This document shows positions 42,181 through 53,110 of a stretch of 64,000 bases of DNA, one piece after another; position 1 is the first letter of the stretch; every line of letters starts with the position of its first letter. A program made the translations under genes and the position numbers. Where the stretch lies: positions 558,001 through 622,000 of the forward strand of contig WARS01000110.1 of NCBI GenBank assembly GCA_008933995.1, in the 5' to 3' direction. The notes beneath the pieces were generated by a model, which saw nothing but the letters and a program-made list of their open reading frames with translations, searched no databases and had not been told where the DNA came from. The DNA comes from Datnioides undecimradiatus. Its lineage: Eukaryota; Chordata; Actinopteri; Lobotiformes; Datnioididae.

Positions 42181-44390
42181 AGACATTAGAGAGAAAAATA
42201 TGACAGAAGCTGTAAAACTGTGCAGTGAAAGGAGCCGAATATGCCCGATAAACTCTGATGCTTCATGTTTTTACGTCCATTCGTATGTAGTCGGCAAAAA
42301 TTAGGGAAAGATGTTAAATAGTCAAGTCCAAGTCAAAGTAGGAGTACGAGCAAGAATTCCTGTGAGTCAGTACATGGAGTTATGTCATGCAGCCTATTAG
42401 AAGTGTTTTTGTGAGCTGTCACCTGCATGAGTGCATTTGCACATTGTCACAATGGTCCTCAAACCTGAAAATGAAAATCTTTGTCAGACCCGAGCTTTGT
42501 GCCGAGGGTCATCACCGGTGATGGTCTACAGCTACGACCCAGGGACCAAGCGGCATTCTTAGCAGTGGAGGAGCACAACACAAGATCTATTGCTCCGTTC
42601 TGTGGCATCCAGGGGGGAGGTCTGAAGCAAACAAACTCAACTGTGCAACAGCTCAGTCCTCTGTGTCAGTATGACTGTTGGCTGTTTGTTTCACAAACCG
42701 ACTGCAATCAAAACCCAGACACAACAAGAGCTAAGACAACTTCTGTGGTTGATTCTACCTGTGAATTCATTGTCCTTCAGAAATAGCATTTCTCAACACT
42801 CGGCGCTCTGATAAACATGGGCTGATATGTGTTGATATGTATATTTACACTCATCCTACTCCTGGTACTACAAAGAATAGCTACTAATGGAATTATATTA
42901 AATTTATTTGTAGATGTTTTGGCAAAACATAAATTCTATTAATATGCAAAGATGATTTTTTTTGGAATTAGTGATTGGTCCTAATGATACCATCCCAAGA
43001 CTTGCTTTTGACCATCTTGTGTTTTAAGATAAAATCACAAACAAGAAGGAATAGTGACTCTCAGTTGTTCCCAGTTACTGAACACGTAACACATGAGTCG
43101 TGTGAAGACTCTCCAGCTGATAAAGATCCCATGTGAGACGTGTCTCTGAAATGTCTGTAATGTAACTAAACCTTCATCTTCTCTTCCAGCCTGAGATCAC
43201 AGCAAAGCGCATCAACAGCATCACTCTTCTCTCACCTTTTGTCAGTCCTTTGTTTTTGATCTAAATGTTCTGTGAAGACTTTAGACAGATTCGCTATCTG
43301 CGCTGGCCACTGATGCTGCCTCTGGTATACTCATAGATTTCTTTAGTTGATAAAGCTTTAATCCCTTCACATGCTTTCCCCTAATAGCAATATTGGTAAA
43401 TGTGTCCTTTCTTCTGTGCACACAACACAAAGCATGCAAGAAAAAGTAGTATTCTTTAAAATGAATCGTACCTTCTCAGGTGGATAAGGGCGAAAAAAGT
43501 ATTTCTTCTTGTTGCTGACAAGACTTACTGTTAATGCTAGGTTTAGACTGAGCACCACGATCTGACCCGACTTCTTATTCACCTGCATTATTCCATTAAC
43601 AACTTCAAAACATCTTTGACCTTAATCTCTACCTAGACGCTTTACTGTATGAAGGACAAATGAGACACTCAGCTGTGATAGGTTGGCAATGGTAATTCTA
43701 TGAAGCATATTTAATGCATGTTTTATTTGATTTAGATTTTACATTCAGATGTTCATTTGATCTTTGCCTTCTCAAGAAAACCAGACTAAGGAGAAGTTAA
43801 AGTTGATCGGTAATTTGCTGGTACTATATCAAAAACTTCGTCTTCCATCTACAAGATTTTACAGTGGAAGACAAAGAGCTCAGCTGGAAGCTGGAAGTTG
43901 GACAAATCAGAAAAGTATAGTGCTGTGATTTAGATATTTATAGCAAGAGCTCTGTGGCTATGGGCACATACTTTACATTATTATGGCGATTGTCTAGTAT
44001 TTTACTGATTGCGCTGGTGAGTCACAGCAGCCACTGCAAGATGTGTACAATGAATGTGTACTGAGGTTCAATTGACAATGAATAGCATCACGGCTCTTCT
44101 CCAGCCTTTCAGTAACTTTTTGCTGTGACACCCTGGTGAACACTCATTTTGACAAACAACAAGGAGACTTGAGCCCACTGATGACTAATCCAACTGTACT
44201 TATACATTAACACACGTCTGATCCAAGTGAAGACCTTTTGAGGTTTACCAGAACAGAGCGAACAGGGAATAATTATTGTGCAGCTTCTATCCCAAACTTG
44301 CATATCGGAACACATGGCATATCTACCAAGTATGGCAGCTTTTTGTTGTGAGTTACACTTTTAACCTTTACTTTTAACCATGAGGTTTTA
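42180..44390. other. Intergenic, no feature seen
   Basis: No gene, RNA or recognised repeat. Confidence 0.6.
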
Positions 44391-44394
44391 TAGG

Positions 44395-44632
44395 TATTCC
44401 TCCCGCCAACCCAAAAACATGCATGATAGGTGAATTGGGAGCTCTAAATTGACCATAGGAGTGAATGTGAGTGTGCATGCGCCAGTTTGTCTCTATGTGT
44501 TGGCCCAGCGACAGATTGGCAACTGTCCTGGGTGAATCGTGCCTTCAGCCCAATGACTGCTAGGATAGGCTCCAGCACCCCTGTGACCCCGAAAGGGATA
44601 AAGTGGATATAAAAAAATGGATGGATGGTTTC
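44395..44632 (+). repeat. (ATGG)n-tailed teleost repeat
   Basis: CCCAAAAACATGCATGATAGG, TGAATTGGGAGCTCTAAATTG, TCTCTATGTGTTGGCCC, AGGATAGGCTCCAGCACCCC, then AATGGATGGATGG. A near-consensus copy of a repeat found throughout teleosts; the tail suggests a non-LTR (LINE-type) 3' end. Confidence 0.8.
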
Positions 44633-44639
44633 ATAGGTA

Positions 44640-45104
44640 AGCATATATATTATGAAGATGTTCCATTGGATAATTACTTTACAACAACACTTACACTTCC
44701 TTCTCAGAGTAAATATGTATGCTTTGCTTAAAGAGCAACAATGGTCAGAAACTTCTGATGGTTTGCAAGATTTCCTTTATCTGTGTCGACACAGACATGA
44801 CAACAGCAAGTATTTGTTTCAGTGATTTTTATATAACAGTAATAACAGCTGCATAAATCAATTCAGGTTTGACTACTATTAACGTTGCTTTACTTACAGC
44901 CTGGTATACCTATAATTTGTGTCTGTATTGGACAATTTCACACCTCACACCTCAAACAGGAAGTAGTGTGAAGCACAGTGTTAGGGAGTGTAGGTTGAGG
45001 CGATAGATAGGTATGTAATGTTCACCCTGTAATAACAATCTTTCGCTAACCTTTCGTTGCCTTGTCCATACATTAACCATAGCTACGCTTTAGCTTCTTT
45101 TACC
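44640..45104. other. Intergenic, no feature seen
   Basis: AT-rich, no recognised feature. Confidence 0.6.
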
Positions 45105-45310
45105 TCTGTTTTGGTCTCCACCTACACTTGAGGGGAATACTTTAGCAGCTAAATGGCCCATTGCAGGTCACCAGCTAGTCTCCAATGTTGTCATTGTGCA
45201 GAAAACAGCTGCCTGTTACCGCTAAAAACCTACGTGTATGAGAATGGTAGGAGTGAACCAAAATAGTTATGTCGTTGGAAAACCAAAACACTGAGCTGAA
45301 AGACACCAAG
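45105..45310 (+). repeat. Dispersed repeat family C, copy 2
   Basis: TTTTGGTCTCCACCTACACT, TTTAGCAGCTAAATGG, CACCAGCTAGTCTCCAATG; then ACCAAAATAGTTATG. Same order of blocks as the copy at 29260. Confidence 0.65.
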
Positions 45311-46019
45311 AAGCCCCGAAGAGGTGACAAAAGACAGGATCTGTACCGTCAGTGATAAGATTCAGTTGGTTCATCTGCTGCTTTCATATACCTATAGTCA
45401 CATAAACAATCATTAATTAAAATATTTTTGTAGTCACTTTGACCACACTGCAGTTGCCATGTGGAGATATCTAACATTATTGACACTCGATATAAAAAAA
45501 GTAAATGAATGTTGCCCGGAGCTTTGCAGGATTGTTCAGTATGGGTGTTTTTGTGTGGTGATGTGGCTTTTATTCATATGAAATATAACATACTGGGTAA
45601 CATGCTGTGTGTAGTGGTCTGACGTCACCTTGGAGTAATTTCATTTTCATTCTCTCTTGATTTCATTTGTAGCTGCCAAGGGGCAAAGCTGTCTGAAGCC
45701 CTAAATCTAACCGATTATTCTCAGTAGGAACTTTTATTCTTTTGTTCTTGCTGAAGTATGCGGTGGATGCTTTGCAGGGTAGTGTGACCTGGCACTGCTG
45801 CTCTAGAACAATGGATTCATCCGTATGAGCTCTCATTGTGTCTCTTGTCTGTGTAATGAGGGAAGTTCTCCCCAGTGATGAACCCTCATCCATTTAATTT
45901 TAGACACTCTCGGTGCCCGCTGCCCCGCCTCGCTGACAATCTCCTGTGGTTAATGAAAACATAACAGACTGTTTAGCTGGTCCGGGCAAGATCCCCATCA
46001 TCTCCCAGTCATACCAGCC

Positions 46020-46500
46020 AAATCTACTGCCGGCCCACCCCCTTTGCTCTCACCCAAACTGTCCCCTCTGTCCCCCGCCTCGCTGTCTCCCCTTTGCTTC
46101 ATTTACAAAGCTCCCCTGTCACCCCCCTGGCCCTCCACATGCCTGAATGTCAGCCAAACCTATTCTGCTCTCTCTCCGCTTGTATATCCTCTGGGCTTCT
46201 TCTATCTCCCCCATCACTCCTCAGCCTCCATTCACTTGTCCTCCACTTTCTCACCCCTCCTCAGGCTCTCTCATCCCACAAAATTCTGCCCCCATCCAAG
46301 CCACAATTTGTCCACAATTTGTGCCCCTCCAACCTAAGACTCAGCTACTTTTGCCCTAATGCCTCCCCCTTCCCCTACATGTCAATTTCTGGCTCTGCTC
46401 GTCTCTGTTTTCCCTTTCCTTCATCCTCTCACCATCACTCTCTCTCCGCCCTTATCTCATTGCACCCCCACTTTCCTGCTCTTCTGTTTGCCGATTCAGT
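46020..46500 (+). repeat. Pyrimidine-rich strand-asymmetric tract
   Basis: About 480 bp dominated by C and T on the + strand with few G. It keeps several frames open (up to 160 codons at 46094-46576), but these are Ser/Pro/Leu-rich low-complexity readings, not a gene. Confidence 0.7.
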
Positions 46501-47860
46501 GGCTCGGTCCATTTTCCCCGACAGCCCAGTCTGGGGAGGCTGCCTAGTCCCTCTGAATGCAGCCTGGGAGACATGAAGCCCTGCCAGCTTCCGATGTCAT
46601 TACTGGAACACAACACGGTCAGACAGGCAGACGCGAACGCACACACCAACATGCAATGCACATTTCTGCACACACACACGCACAAACAAAAGCAGGAAAA
46701 GCACATAAGCCAGCACACGAATGCACACACGTGGATGTAGTGATAGAGGAACCCACCAGAACACAATTTACCCATTTTTGCATTGGCAGGAATAGTTCAC
46801 TCTCCAACTGTATTTAAGAGCTCATAGACTCAATTACAAACCACCTGGCAAGCAAGTTTCATTAAGACCGGAAATTTAAACATATTACAACTTTGGTTCA
46901 TTGTTATGGGTTGAAAATGTAATATCTGTGTTTAAGATTGTGAACATCGGGTTACATTTTGTGGAAAATCTGCTTTACAGCTCAAAGGGAGATTGCTTTT
47001 TGGATGAATCAAGAACTGTTCTTTGTTTTGGCAGACTTAAAACAATGGTCTTGAGGATTTACATAAACTGCTGCACTGCAGTGAGTACCTGCAGGTACAC
47101 GACAGGTTGTCCAAAAAAGGTTTTGTGTTTGTTGAATTTTAGTATTAGGGGTCATGGAAACGTTTTCCAGGTACGCAAATAAAAATTGTTGTTTTCCGGC
47201 ACGAAGCAAGAATTGGGAGTGCTATTCTTTAGCAAATCAAAAATAAAAACTTTCACTTTTTAGAAAATGTAGATGTTGGAAAGAGTAAAAAGGAAAACAT
47301 ATTTCTTCTGATGTAAGTGAAGTGAAGCAGCGTGTGGTCTTGTTAATGTCTGGTCACTGTTAGCACCAACAGTAGTTTCAAATATTGGTTAAAGGTAGCA
47401 CATTTCAGAAATAAACACCAATCTGTTGTGAAAATGTAAATAATCTTTGTTAGTATTGTGTTTTTTCCTCGATGTTACATGCACCTCTCTCTACCTCTAC
47501 CCCTCCTCATGCTCTTTTGTTCTCACACATTTTGGCAAGACTTTCTCGGAAGAGTCTCCGCAGACACATCATGCTTGAGTTGATGTGATTAGTTTTAAGG
47601 CTTATAGGATATAGATGAAAGGATACAGACGGAAGCCTTCTGTTGGCTTTTCCCACTGACAGTTGAATAGGCACTCTGTGGCTTTGAGAGTACCCCACAC
47701 TTAATTTGGTGTGGCAGGCTTAGATAGCATATGACTTAAGATGGCCACCTCGCAGAGAGGTTCAGAGATACAGTGATCAGTGTTAGACAAAGATTAGCCA
47801 CTGAACTCAGCCACTGTTGACTGAAAAAGCTTCTCTTCTATTAGGTAATAATTAAATAGC
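46500..47860. other. Intergenic, no gene seen
   Basis: Imperfect CA-rich stretch at about 46640-46735. Nothing else recognised. Confidence 0.6.
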
Positions 47861-47864
47861 TAGG

Positions 47865-48000
47865 GAGACTAAAATCACCTGTGGAGTACCTCAGGGCTCA
47901 ACTCTTGGTATACTGATTTTCTCAGTGCACAACAAACATGCACTACAAACTATAAACCTATGCTAATGCAATAAATAATGTCAGACATTCTTACTGGCCT
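47865..48000 (+). mobile_element. L2-type LINE reverse transcriptase fragment
   Basis: 47871-47909 translates as KITCGVPQGSTLG, the RT motif; about 50 nt later TATGCTAATGCAATA (YANAI) sits where YADDT is expected. The catalytic aspartates are lost and the piece is short, so it is a dead fragment. Confidence 0.75.
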
Positions 48001-49560
48001 ATACTTAAATCTCATTTCAACTGCATCACTTAAAGTTCTGAAAATGCAAGTAAATGGACCTTTTATCATGAATCTCTTTGTCAAAACTGTTGTACTGTTT
48101 CAAATGTATAGAATGAACTCATTTTAAACAAAAACAGATGAACATTCTGACACAAAACACCAACTTAACGGACTTTCTCTGAAATGAACAGTTAAAAAAC
48201 ATGATTTAAATAAAAATGTGGACTGCAAATGAATTCTACAATAGATACCCATAAAAACAAAACGTTACCTTGAGCCGCCATGTAAGGGATCGTTACGTGT
48301 GAAAAACAGTTTTGACTTAAATGTATTAGCACAAGTCCAACAAGGATGAAGAATATGTTCCGCTGATCCAGTGCTGCAGCTGTTAGGGGAGATCTGGTTC
48401 AAGGTTCAAGGTGCTGTATTCTCAATTCTGTTATATATAGAAGACATACTGAGGATTGAAATTGCGTTTCTCTCATGCCCACAGTGCCATAAACTGTCTG
48501 TATGATAAACTGTCATAAGCTGTAAACAATGTATAATGACATTATTGGTTAGGAATGAACTCAGTGAGTAAGTAAGCTATTTTCTGTGTGAATTTATAAT
48601 CTGAAGTGATCTCAAATCTCACAGGTAGACTTTTGTTATATGTAAAATCAAAAGAAATCATGCTCCTTTTGAGGCCACATATTTTTTTAAAATTCAGATT
48701 TGTAATTTAAGTTGTGAGAAAAGTGAAAAACTCCCTGCTCTTTAGTGCTAATTACTGTTTTTTCTTTCCCCCACGTGGGTGTATTAGCATGTTTCTATCT
48801 GCAACTTGAGGATTGTCCTTGGGTGTCCTCCATCTTCTGTCAGTCTCTTAGTTTGCTTGGAAACGCTGCATTGTGCCACCAATTAAATCACAAATATCAC
48901 TAATTAGAATGGAAACTATGCTGTGTAATGTGAGGAACTGTGAAGTAAAAAACACTTATTGTAAATTGGCCATGCCAGCTAGTTAAGCCAAAAACAAGTG
49001 GTCCGTCTGGTCTTCTGATTGGCTAAAGCAATTAAAAGAGAACATATATGGTAGATACATACATAGAGCAGCGGTGTCATGGCAGAAATTAGCTGCTGAA
49101 AACAGCAGTCCAGTATTGCTCTCTACTGACGCTACAATTAACAGCCAATACCCATGCTAAGGGTCAGTGCAGGCATAGTGGCACAGTGGGCATGGAAAGT
49201 AAGGTTTTGTAGTTCAAGGTAGCGAATAAGTACATAGCATGCCAGACCTCAATGCTGGAAAAGTGACTGCAACTGTAACTTTATAAATTATTTCAGTTGC
49301 TCATCCCTTACTATACCTATATTACTATACCATATTTTAATATATATGGTTGCCATGTGCATATATTGTTGAAAGGCAAGAATGTTGATAGCAGAAGTAG
49401 CAGTTTTTCAGAATTCGTCATCTTTAAAGTTGTTGCCTGGTGGTTTCTGGTTTGAAACAAGTGACAGCAAGTGACACTGACATTTCATCACCTTGTGAAA
49501 TTGTTATATACAATATCAGTCATGTTTGTGTCCAGCTGATACGTGTAAAGTCAAATATTC
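48000..49560. other. Intergenic, one possible regulatory block
   Basis: No gene. The stretch 48740-48940 (E-box CACGTG at 48772; two AATTA-type sites; single-copy look) might be a conserved element. AT-rich elsewhere. Confidence 0.5.
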
Positions 49561-49564
49561 ATTT

Positions 49565-49815
49565 TCCACAACCTCTTGAGGAAATATCTGGCTCTTTAGT
49601 AGTAAGTTGCTAACTGTCTTGACTGATTAAAACATCTGCATGATGTGGCTGAAACTGGGATTAACGAGAGCTGTTTAACCAAACAAAAGAAGTAAAAGGT
49701 GAGATAAAAGATGCAAAAAAACCCCTGTAAAGCTGAGAGGGGTAGTGGGGTGGTAATTCTCTCTGAGTTCGTTACTACAATTGACATCTTATACATTACA
49801 CATTGATAAGGTGCA
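49565..49815 (+). repeat. Dispersed repeat family C, copy 3
   Basis: CTCTTGAGGAAATATCTGGC, TCTTTAGTAGTAAGTTGC, and GGTGGTAATTCTCTCTGAG with TACATTACACATTG downstream; the second half matches 29608-29670 closely. Confidence 0.65.
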
Positions 49816-49984
49816 GCATAAAAAATGGTAAGATCACCCAGTTAATGTGTTCAAACCAAAAGATAAGTCATTTACCTCGGTTTGAATCTATGAACTGTTT
49901 TGTATTGGTTTTTAATTTACAGCATGCAGTCATCTGAGACAAAGAGTCAGTAATGTAACTACATCGAGCTGTGGGTGGGAGAAG

Positions 49985-50480
49985 AGCAACAGGATAAAAA
50001 GGGGCAGGATGAGAGAGAGAGAGAGAGAGAGAGGAGGAGTGCAACATCAAGGGAGAGAGAGGGGTGAGAGAGGTAGACATTTAGGTAGCAGTGGAGTCAA
50101 GCTGCCGTCTGGCCTAATGTACCCGCAGTGTGATTGGCTGGGTTTGCTGGCCTGCATACCTGATACCGGGCTCTGCTATAATCGTCCTTTTCCTGTAGCT
50201 GGGCTCGGACAACGCTCCTTTCTCCTTTTATCTCGCCCAGCTCTGCTCCCTGCTCAGATCAGGTTGCTAAAAGAAAAACGCCGCCCGCCACCAACTCTCC
50301 ATTTCTTTGCCCCCTTTGCAGTCCCTCTCTCTCTTTCTCACACTGCTGCCGCAGACCTCCTTTTCCTTCGCCCATACGATTCTGTCTCTGTTGTGATGGC
50401 AAGAACCTGTTCTCATTCAGTGAAAATGCTCCTGTGTTTCCACACTGGAAGCAGACACAAAATGGCTGCTGTGGGATAAT
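49985..50480 (+). other. GC-richer block with TATA-like site and (GA)n
   Basis: GATAAAAAGG at about 49991, (GA)n at 50010-50033, then a GC-richer stretch with an open frame of 156 codons to 50479. The peptide has no recognised domain and begins with the GA repeat. It could be a promoter and first exon of an unknown transcript, or nothing. Confidence 0.25.
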
Positions 50481-51009
50481 AAAACAAGGGGTTGAGACCC
50501 ACTTGTTGCTGTTAATTTAGCTACTTAATAATGAGATGATTGTTAATGATTGTTATTTTGAACATAAACAGGTGCAAAAAGACTTTTTTCTAGGGACTCA
50601 GGTGACATGACATGTTGATTTGAGTTTGACAGGTATTGATATTAAATACTGGATGGTGATACTTTGTATAAAGCTGCTATATAATATGTTCATTTTATTG
50701 ATAATTATAAATTCATTCATTTGGAATCAGTGTTTGGTTCATGATGTTTTGCAGAGTGGGACATCTTTGAAAAAACACATTCAAATATTCTTTTGTTTTT
50801 AATAGCTGTGCTAGTCAATATTTTCAAATTAAAATGGATTATTACCTCCCATATGTGGGTCAGATTAACAATGATTTTACACAATTAAGCAGTTTTGTTG
50901 TTCCGCCCGCTTCATGTTTAATTATTGTTGTTTTAAAACCTCCTTTCAACATCTTTCCAACCCAGATTCCAGCTCTGCAAGGCTAAAAAGTCATTCTATG
51001 CCACCTGCC

Positions 51010-51110
51010 CAGCACCAAACGGCACACCAAGTTAGCAGCTAGCAGCTAAACATGGTGGAGCATTTAACAGCTGAAGCAGACATGTATCTCCCCTAGGAGC
51101 TGGTTGAAAT
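51010..51110 (-). repeat. Dispersed repeat family C, inverted copy
   Basis: On + it reads TAGCAGCTAAACATGGTGG, GCATTTAACAGCTG and CCCCTAGGAGCTGGTTG, the reverse complement of the order CTCC(AC)CAGCT - TTTAGCTGCTAAATGC seen in the other copies. Confidence 0.6.
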
Positions 51111-51424
51111 CAAATCAGAGCTAACAGGAGAACTAATATTGAACTTAAATTCATTGGACAATCATAAACACTATTCTAATGCTCTTTTTCTGCTGGCTGT
51201 TTGAAAAGACTACAATATGCTAACGCTTTCAGATTAGGAAAAGATTTCAGCCATGGTTAATTCATGGTTAGAACACGTATCACACAGGTATGACACGTTT
51301 CACTCGTTGTGGCAGGCCAATAAAATGTATACATGAGTGCACAGTTCAGTGTTATCTCAGTTCAGTTGCAGACTGAAAAACTGGTCTCACTTTCTCAACT
51401 TTACAAAGAGGAGTCTCAGTATTA

Positions 51425-51500
51425 TCTACAGAAATCACATCTGGGGTACCACAGGGCTCAATTCCCGGTTCACTGTTTTTGTTTTTTTTCCAGATCCCAG
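51425..51500 (+). mobile_element. L2-type LINE reverse transcriptase fragment
   Basis: 51431-51469 translates as EITSGVPQGSIPG, the RT motif; the expected block after it is lost. Third such fragment in the window. The antisense open frame over it (IEPCGTPDVI) is its shadow. Confidence 0.75.
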
Positions 51501-51619
51501 GCATTAAACATAAACGATAAACCTTTGAAAATTTGCAATTGCTGCACTGAAACAGCAGGTTTAGGGCAACTAAAGTCATTGTCATGGTTAAGGGAATATC
51601 GCAATGATGATAAAAATAA

Positions 51620-52630
51620 ATAGCTCTAAGCAGAGGGGATGTAAACAATGTGCTGTGCATAAGTAGATTATTTTTACATTTTGTCCTCAAGAGGTTTTGT
51701 GCAGTAATTCCAGTGAACTTTGACCTTTGCTTTTGACAGGGGGTCATCCGAACAGTCATCATTTGCATGGCCACAAGGGGGCACTCTGGAAATGTAAACA
51801 TAGGTGTTTGAACTTAATTATCAAAGTTGTTGAGGATTGTCTTCTGCATTTGGTGTTCTGTCCTATCCTGTCTTATCTAGTGTTGTCCTACATTGTCCTG
51901 TCCTGTCCTGCCTCCCTCTGTGTTGAGGCAGAGGAGACACAGAGTGTTGCAGGGCCAGGTGTTGCTGTGTGTGGATTCTCAGTGTCACTGTGCACAGTGG
52001 GAGGACAAAGACAGTATTGAGGAGGCAGGCATGGAGCAGGGAGCAGCACAGGATACTCTTACAGACCGGCCAGTGTTTGTGCCAAGTCCTCCCTTCATAC
52101 ACACAACAGACACTGTGTTCAGTTTCTCCCCACTCCCAGCTTTGTCCTGTCTAGCTCTCTTTCTCTCCCTCCAATTCCCTCTACCTCCTCTCCTCGTTTT
52201 TTTTTTTTTGTTTTTTTTTTTGTTTAGAGCAGGTTGGCTTGCATTGGAGTCGGCATCTAGGGTGTAGATGAGAGACCCAGATAGCAGAAGGTCTAAGAAC
52301 AGACTTGGGCATTTGAGACTGTTCTCTTGACCTACAGGACACAAAGAGGAGGAGGGTGGATCGAACTTGAAAGAAAGTCGCGCTCACTTCAAACTGCATG
52401 ACAAAAGGTAACATGAAAGAGACAAGAAACATGACTTAGTGTTGTATTTTATTTTTGAGGTAATTACTTTTTCTCTCACCGTGGCCTCAAGATGGAGGTC
52501 ATACTTTTTGGCACTTTTTAAAAAAAAATGGCTTCTGTTTAGACATCCATGAAAAGCTCAGATCTTGTTGCATACAGCGCTGCAGGTATCATATTTGCGC
52601 TGATAGCATAAGGGAGGCATCAGACACCTG
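51620..52630. other. Intergenic, no gene seen
   Basis: A near-CTCF motif CCACAAGGGGGCAC lies at 51771-51784 (one mismatch to the core). T-rich run at about 52197-52223. Confidence 0.55.
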
Positions 52631-53110
52631 AATACTCAAGATGCCAAAGAAAAGAAGTGACAGTACAATTGAAAAAGGCCATTTTAAACAAAGGCCCTGA
52701 AAGCACGAGGAAGCTTTCTGCTGTCATGGTTACAGATTCCTTGGAAACTCTGGCACTTTGCCATGACAAACTTAATTGGTTGAATTAGCCCGATAATCAG
52801 GCTGAATAGCCATTTTGTTACCACTCCATCATTCAGGCTGACACTGCCCCCGTTTTTTTGCAGTTTGCTGTGTTTCTTCTTTCCCCATCACTGGTCACTG
52901 GTGAATGTGATATCCAACCTCTTCAACGTCATGATCAGTTGTGATCATTTGGAGGCACAGCGCATCCCCCCTGCCTTGCTCTAGCATCAGCCTTCAGATT
53001 ACCCTAAACTCAAGCTTATCGTCACAACAGGGAAAATGACTAAAGACAATCCCAGCGCTCTAAGAAGCCCAGTCTCGCAAGGAATTCCGCCCATTTTGCT
53101 CTCTACATCC
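52630..53110. promoter_or_regulatory. Possible conserved non-coding block
   Basis: Single-copy look, balanced composition, with clustered sites such as AACAAAGG (TCF-type), TTAATTGGTTGAATTA, and GATAATCAGGCTGAATAG. No coding signal. Conservation not tested. Confidence 0.25.

Noticed and set aside
46094-46576. 160-codon open frame on + strand
   Set aside because: Lies in a pyrimidine-rich low-complexity tract; no domain, and overlapping frames are also open.
49150-49230. tRNA-derived SINE head (GTGGCACAGTGG, GTAGTTCAAGG)
   Set aside because: A- and B-box matches are too weak and no tail or second copy was seen.
50009-50479. 156-codon open frame as a gene
   Set aside because: Starts in (GA)n repeat, no recognised domain; kept only as a possible promoter region.
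51352-51801. 149-codon minus-strand frame
   Set aside because: Antisense shadow of the LINE RT fragment plus non-coding flank.
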